Source: Cannabis sativa
Taxonomy: Eukaryota > Streptophyta > Magnoliopsida > Rosales > Cannabaceae
DNA: 64,000 nt
Assembly: GCF_029168945.1 (NCBI RefSeq)
Contig: NC_083602.1
Span: forward strand, 69,336,600 to 69,400,599
Reading direction: 5' to 3'
In this document: piece after piece, positions 1 through 11,668 of the stretch
Position numbering within the stretch: position 1 is the first letter of the stretch
Layout: every line of letters starts with the position of its first letter
The notes under the pieces: model-generated
Told to the model about the DNA's origin: nothing
Seen by the model: the letters and a program-made list of their open reading frames with translations, nothing else
Database searches by the model: none
Translations under genes and position numbers: made by a program

Positions 1-509
1 AAATTATTATCTTCATTATTTTAATGCCAAATAATTGTAAACCTAGACCTAGTAGTTGCCTATAAATAGAAAGTGATGGCTCAGTCAAATCACAAGTTTT
101 CAACAAGCCTTTCTGACAGAAATTTCTCTCTTCAGAAAACTGAGCCTTCCTCACTCTCTACCTTGGCCGAAATACCTCTCTCTCTTTTCCCTTCATCTTT
201 TTCGTGACCCTAGTGAAAGAGTAAGTGCCCACACACAGCAAGCAGTAACTCAATCATAGATTGGAAGACTGTGAAGGATCAAAATTGAAGAAGAAGGACA
301 TTCGGGCTCAGATCTTGATTATACTCTGCTACAGAAAGGAATCAAGGGTTAGAGATCTGAGTGGAAGGAGACATTTATTCCGCTGCATCAATGTAAGGTT
401 TTCTTAACTTTATATGTGTTTATTTTATCGTTTTATAAAGTTCATATTTAGGATGTTAATAAACATACTTGTGAGTAGATCTAAGATTCTGGTAAAATAA
501 TTCCCAACA
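1..509 (+). mobile_element. 3' part of a copia-family LTR, cut by the window edge
   Basis: This matches the last ~500 bp of the 1.86-1.90 kb LTR seen complete at 30311-32169. It includes the conserved TATA-like CTATAAATAG near 60, the CT-rich leader, the 'ctgctacagaaagg' block and the terminal CCCAACA. It ends at 509 and is followed at once by a second LTR 3' piece starting inside the LTR at TTGAT. The simplest reading is an LTR inserted into the LTR of the element that follows, with TTGAT (510-514) as the right copy of a 5-bp target duplication. The left copy is outside the window. Confidence 0.85.
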
Positions 510-702
510 TTGATTATGTTCTGCTACAGAAAGGAATCAAGGGCTAGAGATCTGAACAGAAGGAGTCATTATATTCTGCTGCACCCAATGTAAGGTTTCC
601 TAAACTTTATATGTGTTTATTTCATTGTCTTAGAATTCATATTAGGATGTTAATGAAACATACATGGTAGTAAATCTAGATCCTTGTTAAATATTTCCAA
701 CA
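510..702 (+). mobile_element. 3' end of the 5' LTR of copia element 1
   Basis: These 193 bp align with the last ~190 bp of the family LTR, from 'ttgattatgttctgctacag' to the terminal TTTCCAACA. The 5' part of this LTR is missing or lies beyond the LTR inserted at 1-509. The primer-binding site follows after two bases, which identifies this as a 5' LTR. Confidence 0.85.
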
Positions 703-704
703 AC

Positions 705-717
705 TGGCCTCAGAGCC
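705..717 (+). other. Primer-binding site of copia element 1
   Basis: TGGCCTCAGAGCC lies two bases after the LTR end. Plant Ty1/copia elements use TGGTATCAGAGC-type sites complementary to initiator methionine tRNA. The other copies here read TGGCACCAGAGCC, so this one has diverged slightly. Confidence 0.75.
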
Positions 718-1076
718 ATGGTAATGATTTACTTTCATGAAATATTAATTAAAACGATGTTATGTGTTGATTTGGATGGTTTCATGTGGTTTATGTGCTT
801 ATTTGATGATAGTTTTGAAATCACAATATATGTTACTAAAATATTTTTTATTTCGATCTGGAATTATTTTTTCTGGAAAGTAGACAAAAAAAATAATAAA
901 TTTAGGCTTTTGCAGAACCTAATTTGGATTTTTTTATGAATTAATTATCATTTTTTGAAGTTGAATAAAAATATGAGGGTTTGAAAGCACAGTCGCGCGC
1001 GCATGGGACAAAATCCCTTTAGACAAAGCCTTGTCCGAAGTATACCCTTGTCCCGCCCGTGTTCCTCGGTCAGATA

Positions 1077-1090
1077 GGCTGCATGCAGCC
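1077..1090. promoter_or_regulatory. Perfect 14-bp palindrome downstream of the PBS
   Basis: GGCTGCATGCAGCC sits in an isolated GC-rich patch (about 988-1120), about 360 bp after the primer-binding site, in otherwise AT-rich DNA. The same palindrome, whole or with one central change, is in all four copies of the family that keep this region (8855-8868, 22630-22641, 60212-60223). A role in RNA dimerisation or packaging is inference only. Confidence 0.6.
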
Positions 1091-3714
1091 TTGATGCTCG
1101 GTCGAACACCCCAACCCCTGTGCCTCAAACTTGTTTTCGTCATAACTTTTGATTCAAAAATCGTTTTTCATTGAAACAAAAGCCAAATTTTGGTAGAATT
1201 TTGTGTAGAATCTGAATTTTCAATAAAAAATCTAATTGTCAGAATGAAATTAATTTTTTTTAATTAATTAAAATTTGTTTCTGATATTAGTAGGATTTGA
1301 ATTTTGAAAATTTGATTTCTCACAAAGGAGCCTTATGGTTAATTTTCAAATTTTAGATTATTTTATTTATTTTAATTATAAGATCAGATATTATTTTTTA
1401 TTAAATTTGAATGATCTTACTTTGATATTAAAATATTATTTTTTAAAATAATCTTGTTCAAATTTCAAAGTTTGCTAACCATATCTTTTTTTAAAATTTG
1501 TTATTTTTTGAAATATATTTTATTAATTTAAATTATAAGATTAAGAATATGTTAGGTTAAACATTTTGTCTTATTAGACATTTTTTTTATTAAAATTATA
1601 TTTTGGCAAAAATAACATGAAGATTTGAAAAATTGGTTAGTTTAGTTTGATTAGATATTTTACGGTTTCAAACCATAAATTTTTCAAACTTATTATTATT
1701 ATTATTATTTAAAATATTCTAACCATATAAAATAACTAATTTTTTCAATTAGTTTATTTATGTAATATTTAAATTTATTAAATTATAAGACGTAGAATAT
1801 AATAATGAAATATCTAAATTTAAAATTCAAGATATTTTATTATATTATCTTATTAGAAATTTTAAATAAATTTAAATTTTGAATAAACTTGATATTTGAA
1901 AAATTGGTTAGATATTTTTTGATTTTTTGTGAGAATTTAGAAAATTTAGGAGTTTGTTGAATTTTGAATTTTTTAAAATATTCTATAACAACCTAAATTT
2001 GAATTCTAGTTAAGATATTTATTTTAAAATTTATTTTTTTTTTAAATTTTAAAATTGAGATATTTTAGCTTACTTTCCAGATATTCCAGATCAGTTACTT
2101 GTTATGGTTTGTATTGTTTGATTATATTATTATGTATTCAAAAAATTTTTTCAAACCTATTATTTATTTGATCTAAATTGCTATGATTAACTTGTTGACA
2201 GATCCAATGATCTGATTTTAATCATAGTCCAATTGTCAATAGATCTTATAAATAATTTTGTAACAGGTAATTTTTGCTATTTCTTTCAATGAATAACAAT
2301 TGTTTATTTAAAGGTTAAATTCCTCTCTTTTAGGCCTTGTGTGAGAGTTGGGGGCCAATAGAAGTGGGTACGACATACTGAACCCAGCTCCCCCTCACAT
2401 GAACTACCCCAATTGTGAAGGCCCATTTGCCTTATTTAAATAATTGTATTAGGTTAATTATATTAGTCTAACCTAATTAAAATTGAATTAGCAACATAAT
2501 TAACTTTTAAAATATATGAAATTTATTTTTCATTTAATATTTTAAAGTTAATTTTAGAAAAATACTTAGTAAATGAAATATATTCTAGATAGTTATTTCT
2601 AGAACTAGTTATTTTTTCTAATATTTAATTAGAAAAAAGTCATAGATTGTGAAATTAATTGTTTAATAATTAATTTTGGTACAATCTAAGTTAAGTATAT
2701 TTTTCCTAGTATTAAACTATAATTAATAATTAAGTCTCCTCTATACTTAATTATTTATTTCTTGAACTTAATACATTTAATTAAATTGAAAATTTAAATA
2801 TTTAAGTTGATTTTCATCATGATACTTAAATATTATTATTTGCATGTTATTTAATTAAAATTGAAAATTATTTTAAGTTTGAAATCTTATTTCAGAATAG
2901 CTTAAATTTGAATAATTTTCAAAATATATTTTATTTTATTTTATTAATCTTTTTCCCACAATTTTGAAATTGTATTTCTTAAATGCAGAAATTTCGAATT
3001 TATTTGAAAAATAGATTAAAGTTGAAAATTATTTATTTTAATTTTGAACCAACTTAAATCAATGATTTTTTCATTTAATGATTAATTAAAAGTAAATGAA
3101 CTAAAATATATTTAATTGGAAAATCAATTAATAAGTCAAAGAAAGTCTAGATAGATATTATCTGTTTTTGCTTGAAGTATTTTTCTAGTGTATTTAATTA
3201 AATAGAAAATTAATATTTAAGTTGATTTTCATCATGATACTTAAATATTTAAAAAATTTCTTTAGTATTTAATTAAATAGGAAAATTATATTTTTTGTTG
3301 TAAATTAATTTTATTAATTAATTTTGCGCCAACATAAAATTAAAATAATTTTTTCCAGGATTTATTTTTATTTTATTTTAACAAGCAAATTCGAAAATTG
3401 TATTCTTAAATACTTCAATTTTTCGAAATGCAATATATATTTATAAAAAAAAATAAATTTGAGTTGTAAATTAATTTTGAAACAACTTAAATTGAATAAT
3501 TTTTCTAAATATTTATTGGAAATTATTACTAAGATGGAAATAATTCATGTCATTTTCATATCTATCTAAGTAAAATTTATAAATATTAAATTAAAATTTA
3601 TATTTAGAATTTTTCATTCTAAATTGGAAATTTTAATTAAATAATTATATATTTAAAATAAATTGATTAAAATAAATATTAGAAGAAAATACACTTTAAA
3701 TAATGAGCTTTATT

Positions 3715-4570
3715 ATTAGGACATTAGATCTCCATTGTTGGTTTTACATAGCTTTTGTTTTAGTGAGTAATCCTCCCTAATGGAGGAACGTTCATTAGCA
3801 AGTTAGCACCGTTTAATCTCGAAAGATAAGTATATTTGTAAGTGTTTTATATAGTATTGATTACCGTAATGGTGGCGAATGTATTTGACTTACAAAATAT
3901 GAAACAATGGTAGAAGCTCATAAGATAGAATAGCCTTGACTCTCGCCTAAACAGGACAACGCTGGATTCCAATCTTGATCGAATAAAAGGTTGCTAGAAT
4001 GTTTATCATTTTAGATGAGCTGACAACTCTATTCAATGAATGGTATCACTGACTCTCGCCTAAACGGGACACTGATATCAGTTTGTTGAAGACCTAAGAA
4101 ATTATTTAGGATTGTATGTTTTAGTATTTTCACTTGTCATTCCTACTTGCTATATGTTTAATAATTTCTGAATTGTGTTTGAATTTATATTGAACCATGT
4201 TATTTTCTGTTATTAAATTGTAGTTTAATTTCGAATCTTCATTGTTGGTCTAACTTGGTTTGTTGTTCTAATGGGACAAATCCCTAATGGATTGTCAACA
4301 TTAGACAAACATAATAGTGTTAGATCTCGAATGATAAATATTGTAAATGCAACATCTAGCTGTTCATCAATTGATGACACCTTAGACTAGTATTTACAAT
4401 ATGAAACAAGAAGATTGTATAAATAAGATTACTTTGACTCTCGCTAATCGAAGCATCGTTGGATTCTTATTTAAATATGAAATTAACCTAATTCCTCTTA
4501 GCTTATTCATTTCGAATTAGCTCAATAACATATCATTGCATGAATGGTCTATAAATCATTTCATGTCATT
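3715..4570 (+). repeat. Diverged tandem duplication inside copia element 1
   Basis: Two blocks (about 3715-4090 and 4230-4570) share an ordered set of words: 'ccattgttggt', 'ccctaatgga', 'gttagatctcga' or similar, 'atatgaaacaa', 'tgactctcgc', and a closing 'aatgaatggt' or 'gaatggtctat'. The same pair is at about 25250-25520 and 25670-25985 in the complete copy, so the duplication predates the spread of these copies. I see no open frame across it. Confidence 0.55.
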
Positions 4571-5009
4571 CTATATTTTCTCTTAAGAAATTGAATGATG
4601 CATTTGATTATATTCTCAAAATTCTATCCCGAATTGATATAAATCCTCAATCTTAGAAATCTCCTACTTGTATGGGCAAATAGGCTTAGAGTTAAATTAG
4701 TAGTGGTGGTCCAAGAAAGAATTACTCATGCATATTTGGTATAAATTTAAGTCTTTGACTTTAAATTTTAGATTCCAAATATTTTTTAACACAATACAGT
4801 TTCACTTTCACAGGTGTTTTAATAATCATTTTTCTATCAATGGATTAAAACTGTAGAGAATATGAGTTTAGTATTCTGTGACCATGATCCACTTGCACTA
4901 TTCTAAGAACTCTTTGATGTAACTAAACCTAAGTCATCAAAAGATACAACCACATTTTCTAAATCTATGGCATTTGTATCCACTGAAAGAGTTCATCTCA
5001 TTCGCAGAT

Positions 5010-6510
5010 GGATGTACATTCAGGGGTGGATATGAGTTTATCGTTATATTCTTAAAACAATCACTCTAGATTTTACCTTATGCAAAAGAAATTTGAAATG
5101 TTTGAAAAATTTCAAGAATTTCTTGCAATGGTGAAAAACCATTAAGGTAAGTGGTTACAGATCTTGCGAACTGATAGGGTTGGAGAAATAGTTAGTAGAT
5201 ATGCAGTTCAAAGATCATTAAATTGATTTTTGAATAATATCCAAACTTACCTCCCTAGAAATTCGATTTGCATATTGATGATTAGTTACTAGTCGTTGCC
5301 TAAATCCTTCTATGGTAATACAATTTCTGAATGATGCAATGGTTGGGTACTTAGTGTAAACCATTACTAGATTCATGGATGACCTAATCAAAATCTTAAG
5401 AAAAACTAGAACTGTTAACCATGGTTTGCATGTTTGTTAGCTATTCTAAGTGATTAGGGGTGGACCATCCCATAGTCATTAGAAAAGAAAGTGTTTGTTT
5501 AAAAAGATTCAACTTTTCAAAGAAAATGACTAAATCTGAAAAACAAAGTAACAAATAAAGGAGATATTTTTTCTCGATTCCAAAACTGTTCTATCATCTT
5601 ATTCTACATATCATGATCCCACTGCCTCTGTTGTCTTGACACAGCCGAAGAGGTCAATACCATTTAGTTTTCTTAGACATAATTCACGGTACCTTGTCGT
5701 AGTGGGAGGGTTTCTAGGAACTCACCTTATTGTGACTTGGAAGACACTAGTGATTAAAATCCATTGTGAGTTTAAACAAGTAATGGATTGTCAAGATAAG
5801 AAACTAAGAAGAAAAGCCAATAGAACTATGGTTTGATCCATTCACATGGAATAACCTAAAGTTTTCTATTACAAGGACATAAAACGAGATTTTCGTTAAT
5901 AAGTCTATTCAATGGACTTAACAAAACTTCCTGTTCCTAGTATTATAGGTTTGAGTTTATTTAAACCTATGGCTTGTGGTATACCTGGTAATTACTTACT
6001 CTAATGCAAGCAACTTACTTTAGTAAGATGCTGAATCATTTCTTTCTAATGGCAATCTATAGAAGCTTCTCGACTTCTAGGCATAGATTTTATTTATCTA
6101 AGGAAAAGTCTCAACTATTGCAGAAAAGATAAAGCCATGAAAGAATTCTATAAATCAACAGTGAAAGGTCTCAGATATGCTTTAGTATGCCTTAGACCAG
6201 ACACCTGCTGTTGAGTGGGAGTAATGAGTAGGTATCAGATTAATCCAGGAGAGGAACATTGGAAGACAATCAAGTAAATCTTAAGATTAAGAAAAGGAAC
6301 TATATGTTAGTCGATAAGGGTGTGTTTAAAACTCTTAGACTACACCACATCAGATTTCGAGACTTGCCTTTGTGCTAGAAAGTCTGCTGATAAGATGGTG
6401 ATTACTCTGGGGTGGAGTAGTGATTTTGGAGAAGTGTAAAAATCTATCTGAAGTCTCTTGGTCTACCAGAGAGAGACTGAATGTTAAAGTTGCAGGAAAG
6501 GTACTTATTC
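5010..6510 (+). pseudogene. Copia pol relic (integrase to RNase H), element 1
   Basis: This is a Ty1/copia polyprotein, heavily decayed. Around 5020-5200 the frame gives RGGYEF, then after a shift EMFEKFQEFLAMVKNH, a stop, and ILRTDRVGE. That is the integrase core around its second catalytic Asp, where live copies usually read RTDRGGE. Around 5640-5700 a piece of the linker before RT remains. Around 6163-6400 the RNase H part reads GLRYALVCLRPD, a TGA stop at 6212, VGVMSRYQINPGEEHW, and a TAA stop at 6275. The typical RT catalytic motif could not be found. Both RNase H stops are also in the second copy (29687, 29750). No functional protein is possible. Confidence 0.8.
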
Positions 6511-6811
6511 AGTGTAAGGAAAGTTCTACACATTTGTGGCACCGTTCCAACTTGTCTTAACTACTAGTGTTACTTCCTGAATAACCAAAAAGTAGTTGCC
6601 AAAAGTATAGAATCCAGTATCCCTAGAGAGTAGACATATAGAGAGGAATTTCACATTATCAAGGATTTTGTGATTAAGGAAGAGTAATGGTGGAGAAGGT
6701 TGGGTTTAATACAACCTGTCAGATCCTATTACGAGGATTACACTACTACTACACTTGATTTGTATATCAAGGTGTTGAGATTATTTGAAATGCACATTTT
6801 GTTTTATATTA

Positions 6812-6826
6812 GTGCAAGTGGGAGTT
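6812..6826 (+). other. Polypurine tract of copia element 1
   Basis: A purine-rich GTGCAAGTGGGAGTT run directly precedes the 3' LTR start TGTTGGG. The same run precedes the 3' LTR at 30311. This is the expected site for priming plus-strand synthesis. Confidence 0.75.
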
Positions 6827-8244
6827 TGTTGGGTTTTATGCCCTAAATAAAACTCATTTCAATATAATCAGATTTACTTATTAATAAAGATCAGAAATAA
6901 CATTTTATGTTGCTTGGTTCACATGATTTATTTCATGATTATATATATATAATGTATGAATTCTATTTAAGTCCAGAACATATGAATTTGTTAATGATTA
7001 TAATGTTGTCAGCACAGTGGAATATAATCTTGATTATATGTTCGAAAGTTTATTCCCTGATTTGTCAGAACACTGGATTTATACTGACATGATAATCAGG
7101 GATAGGTATTCTTACACCTTGGATAAGTGTTATGTCCTTTCTAGGGCATTGGCAAAGTTTACCAGTATCGGATGTATGGAGTATACATCGGAAGGGACCG
7201 ATATTGAACTTTGATTAGATATATTAAAATTTACCGTAATATCTATTCAATTCAATATCACCCGTTGATCCTAGATCAAATGATCTTAATCCTGATATAT
7301 TTAGGTTCGATCTCAAGAGTATTATACATGTTCTTTGATTTGTTAGTTAAGCCTACTTTTGGGTCAGGGTGATACGTACATTTTGGGAACATGATAGTAT
7401 AATTGAGTGGGAGCGCTAACATAAATATAGAGTCTATAACCTCTATAGGAATTTAGAAGTGAAACGATGATATCCTTCGAGCTTGGATAAACAAAGATAA
7501 ATGGTGGAGATCTCATTTCACTTCGCTGAAACATCATTTATACGGAGCTAAGTGTTTTAAGGATAAAATACATTGAAGGTGTAACGGTAACTTAGTGCCT
7601 ATTCAATGTAGATCATCTATTAGAGGGTCATTGATCAAATTAGGATTATAACAATGGATAACTAATGACGTATCTATATCGTGGAACATATAGAGCGTTC
7701 TATATGACTGAGAGTGCAATTCCAAGTTCTAAGTGTGGATTCAATAAGGAATTAATAAGTTAGGGAATTTACTTGGTAAATTCGGTTCGACTTATTAGAA
7801 GCTCGGTTATATAGGCCCATGGTCCACATACTAGTTGAGACCATACTGCTTGTAAGACTCAGTTAATTGATTTTGATTAATCAATTATAATTCTAAAGTT
7901 AGACTATGTCTAGTTTATGAATTTTCACTAAGCAATGGCGAAATTGGAAAGAAAAGAGGTTCTAGGTTTTATTTATTAATTAAGAGACTTTATATGTCTA
8001 ATTAATAAATATATTAAATGACAATATTATTTAATAATTAATTTTTAGTTATTAAATAATTAGAATCGACATTTAAATGGTTGAATTTGAAAATTGGCGT
8101 TTTTGAGAAAATGAGATGCAGAAATGATAAAACAGCAAAATTGCATAAGTGAGGCCCATTATCCAAAGCCCATGGCCGGCCACTCTTATAGGCTTTTATC
8201 ATTTATTTTTTCATTATTTTAATGCCAAATAATTCTAACCTAAA
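6827..8244 (+). mobile_element. 3' LTR of copia element 1, truncated
   Basis: It starts with TGTTGGGTTTTATGCCC and follows the family LTR to 'aatgccaaataattctaacctaaa', just before the TATA-like site. The last ~450 bp are absent. At about 8245 the sequence switches without a spacer to the internal region of an oppositely oriented copy. This abrupt join indicates a deletion or rearrangement between two neighbouring copies. Confidence 0.85.
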
Positions 8245-9157
8245 TATCATTTCAAAAAAAAATTGCTAACCACATTTTAAATTTCATGTTATTTTATAAA
8301 TTAAATACTCAATAAAATAAAAAAAATGATAAATAAATATCCTTTTCTGATTTTATAATTTAATTTAAATAAAAAATAACAAAATTTAAAAGTTAGCAAA
8401 AATATCTTATTTCTATTTAAAATATTATGATTATAGTAATCTTATTTTAAACTTAAATAAGGTCAAATTACTTAAAATAGAACAATATTTTTTAAAAAAA
8501 AAAATTTAATATCTGACCTTAAATTAAAAAATAAGATTAAATAATCAAATTTAAAAAATAAGATAAAAAAAATAAGCAAAGAATAGATTTTTTAACTATT
8601 TTCAAATTCAAATTACACTAATATCTAAAATTAATTTTAAAAATTCAAATTAATTTATTTCTGATAATTATAATTGAAATATGAAAAGTAAAAATCAAAA
8701 TATAAAACTACACAAAAAATTGAAAGTTAATTCCATGAAATAGCATGAAAAATCGAAGAAAACAAAAAAAATTGCGAGTTGTACGGATGGTATGCACAGC
8801 ATACCACCCGCGTGCGCACAAGGGGAAGGGGGACCGAGATTCCTCGGCGCTGGAGGCTGCAAGCAGCCATTCCGCACGCGTGAGGGAGGGTGATCACCAT
8901 CTTGATTTTTCCGATTTCAAAAATTCATAACTAATTCAAATAAAATCGAAATTGAGTTCTGTAAAAAAGTAAATTGCTGAATTTTTTCTAAACTATCCAA
9001 TAAAAATTATTCCAGAAACAAAAAATTCAATTATTTTTCCCAGAATTTCACAAACATCAATCAATCATCAATACAACACACAAAACAACATGATACCATC
9101 CAAATCACATACAAATCGTTTTAAGTCCAAATTTCTTGCAAGCAAATCAATTACCAT
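8245..9157 (-). mobile_element. 5' internal part of copia element 2 (minus strand)
   Basis: Read on the minus strand, this is the untranslated stretch after the primer-binding site, equivalent to the start of element 1. The rest of the element is missing beyond the junction with the LTR at 8244. A GC-rich patch (8775-8890) holds GGCTGC-AA-GCAGCC (8855-8868) and a hairpin with 8-bp arms TGGTATGC/GCATACCA around a 3-base loop (8788-8806). No coding sequence is visible. Confidence 0.75.
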
Positions 9158-9170
9158 GGCTCTGGTGCCA
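9158..9170 (-). other. Primer-binding site of copia element 2
   Basis: On the minus strand this reads TGGCACCAGAGCC, two bases after the LTR end and identical to the site at 22350. It fixes the orientation of this copy. Confidence 0.8.
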
Positions 9171-9172
9171 GT

Positions 9173-11075
9173 TGTTGGAATTTATTTTACCAGGACCTTA
9201 GATCTACTCACAAGTATATTATTTAACATCCTAAATATGAACTTTCTAAAACGATAATAGACACAGATAAAGTTAAGAAAACCTTACATTGGTTGCAGCA
9301 AAATAATATGTCTCCTTCCACTCAATCTCTAACCCTTGTATCCTTTTTGTTGCAGAGTATTATCAAGATCTGAGTCTGTATGTCCTTCTCTTGGATTTGG
9401 ATCCTTCACAATCTTCCAAACTATGATTGAGGTACTGCTTGCTGTGTGTGGGCACTACTCTTTTACTAAGGTTATATAGAAATTGGAAGAGGAAGAGAAG
9501 AGATATAGGGGTCGGCTATAGAGAGAAAAGGGAAGGCTCAAATTTCTGAAATAAGGCAGTTTCTTGAATCACTGAATAATTGCTTAACTGCTTGATTTGG
9601 TGTAAGCCATCACTTTCTATTTATAGACAACTGCTAGGTTTAGGTTAGTAATTAATTGGCATTAAAATAACGAAAATAATAATTGGAAAATGCTTGCACA
9701 AGTGGTCGACCATGGTGTTAATGGGCCCCACTTGGATTTTGCAGTTTTCACAATTTTATTTCCATTTTCTCAAAAATACTAATTTTCCAATTTTAACCAT
9801 TTAAATGCCAAAACTAATTAATTAATAACTAAAATAGATTATTAAATAATATTGTCATTTAACATAATTATTAATTAGACATATAGAGTCTCTTAATTAA
9901 TAAATAAACCTAGAATCTCTTTTCTTTACAATTTCACCCCTGCTTAGTGAAAATTCACAAACTAGACATAGTCTAAGTTTAGAATTACAATTGACTAATC
10001 ATAAATCAATTATTGAGTCTTACAAGCAGTGTGGTCTCAACTAGAATGGGGACCATGGATCTATATTACTGAGCTTCCAATAAGTCGAACCGAATTTACC
10101 AAGTAAATTCCTTAACTTATTAATTCCTTGTTGAATCCACTCTTAGAACTTGAAATTTCACTCTCAGACTTATATAGAGCGTTCTATATGTTCCACGATA
10201 TAGATACGCTATCTCATTTAACCATTGTTATAATCTAAATGTGATCAAAGATCCTTTGTATAGATGATTTACATCGAGAAGGGATAAAATTTACCGTTTT
10301 CACCCCTCAATGTATTTGGCCCCTTAAAACACTTAGCTACCTGTAAATGATGTTTTAGTGATCTAAGATATAGTCACTGAAACAACAGCTCATCCATTTA
10401 CTTCTAATTAGCTCAGCTCGAAGGGAATCATCACTTGACTTCTATACACCAATAGAAGCTATAGATTCCATATTTATGTTCAGCGCTCCCACTCAGTTAT
10501 ACTATCATGTTCTGAAAATATACGTATCACCATAACCCAAAAGTAGGCTTAACTAATAAATCAAAGAACATGAATAGCACTCCTAAGATTGAGCCTAAGC
10601 ATATCAGGATTTAGATTCTTTTAATCTAAGATCAACTAGTGATATTGACTTGGAAAGATACAATGGTAAGTTTATAATATCTTGTCTAAGTTCAATATCG
10701 GTCCAGTCCAATGTATACTCCATACATTCAAAACTAGTACATTTTACCAATGTCCTGGAAAGAACATAACACTTATTCCAAGTGTAAGTATACTTCATCG
10801 CTGATTATCACATCAGTGTAAATCTAAAACACTGATGAAATAGGGACTCAGTCTTTTGAATCATATAATCACAATCACATTCCACTGTGTTGACAATACT
10901 GTAATTGTGAATAAATATATATGTTCTGGACTTAACTGATTTTGTGCATATATTAAATATATATATATTAAACCATAAACATGAAAAATACATGTTAACA
11001 TAAATCACTTCAAAACTCTTAAATTGATAACTAATCAGATTGTAATGATTTTAATTTAGGGCACAAAACCCAACA
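9173..11075 (-). mobile_element. Complete 5' LTR of copia element 2 (minus strand)
   Basis: This is a 1,903-bp LTR. On the minus strand it begins TGTTGGGTTTTGTGCCC at 11075 and ends in TTCCAACA at 9173. It has the CTATAAATAG box at about 9620-9630. It belongs to the same LTR variant as 1-509 and 62208-64000, which share the 'gtagttgcctataaatag' context. TTCTC at 11076-11080 would be the flanking target-site copy, but its partner was lost with the 3' half. Confidence 0.88.
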
Positions 11076-11084
11076 TTCTCAAGG

Positions 11085-11177
11085 GTCAGAAGCCGAACCT
11101 ATATTAGTGCCTTCCTTCCAAGTTTCTTTGTGATGCGAGTGTCCTGAGTAAAGCTTCAAAAATTGGTCTAGGAGCTA
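11085..11177 (+). pseudogene. LINE RNase H fragment, left half
   Basis: The frame ending at 11177 reads FLCDASVLSKASKIGLGA, the start of the RVT_3-type RNase H domain found at the end of plant LINE ORF2 and its host-annotated relatives. The domain continues, in frame, at 39689 after a 28.5-kb insertion and gives IIRNHAG next. The first catalytic Asp (in DAS) is present. Upstream sequence was removed where the minus-strand copia LTR ends at 11075. Confidence 0.75.
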
Positions 11178-11660
11178 TGATAACTCTAAGATTTAGAGTT
11201 ATTTTTATATCTTTAAGCTTGAATTTTAAGTTGAATTGTGGAGCAATTAATGTCTATATTATGTAATTGTGTTTACTTTGTTGTATCTTGGTAATAAATG
11301 GAATTGTGTGTGTTAGTAAGTGTTAAATAGACTTATGTTGTTGTTTTTATGTGTATTAAGCAGAAAAAAAATGCAAGAATAGGTATTTGGAAATGTTTGG
11401 GACAAGGAAGAAAAGGAGTAGAAAAATGCTTATTGCTGACTGGCATTGCTATAGCAATCATCGCATAGCAATTTGTCAGCCTAGTAAGTGTATTTCGGCA
11501 GAACGTGCATCTGGCATTAACGAAGAAAGAAAGGAGCTGAGGTGGCGAAAATGTGACCAATGACTCAACTAATAGGTGGAAAATGAAGGACAAGTGGACC
11601 ATGACTTGGATTTCCAATTAGGGTAAACTTTAGTACCCTAATTAGGGAGCAAAAGGGAAA
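11178..11660 (+). mobile_element. Truncated leftmost LTR of the Athila-type array
   Basis: It starts TGATAACTCTAAGATTTAG and follows the 1.53-kb Athila LTR for ~480 bp to 'gagcaaaagggaa', then joins the 3' internal region at about 11669. AGCTA (11173-11177) precedes it and recurs after the rightmost LTR (39689-39693). This fragment is therefore the true left end of the insertion. Confidence 0.85.
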
Positions 11661-11668
11661 ATGACCAA

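Larger units (their letters stand above)
703..6826 (+). mobile_element. Internal region of copia element 1 (degenerate)
   Basis: The 6.1 kb between LTRs runs colinear with the internal region of the complete copy at 22348-30310, apart from a solo LTR present only in that copy and small indels. About 4.3 kb after the primer site is AT-rich and shows no coding potential on either strand. Relics of copia integrase and RNase H follow, then the polypurine tract. One clear deletion against the other copy lies near 2285: about 210 bp (23663-23875) are missing between short TTCA/TCA matches. No gag could be recognised. Confidence 0.8.

Noticed and set aside
988..1120. GC-rich patch as a possible CpG island or gene start
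   Set aside because: It lies at the same place in three copies of the copia element, so it belongs to the transposon leader.
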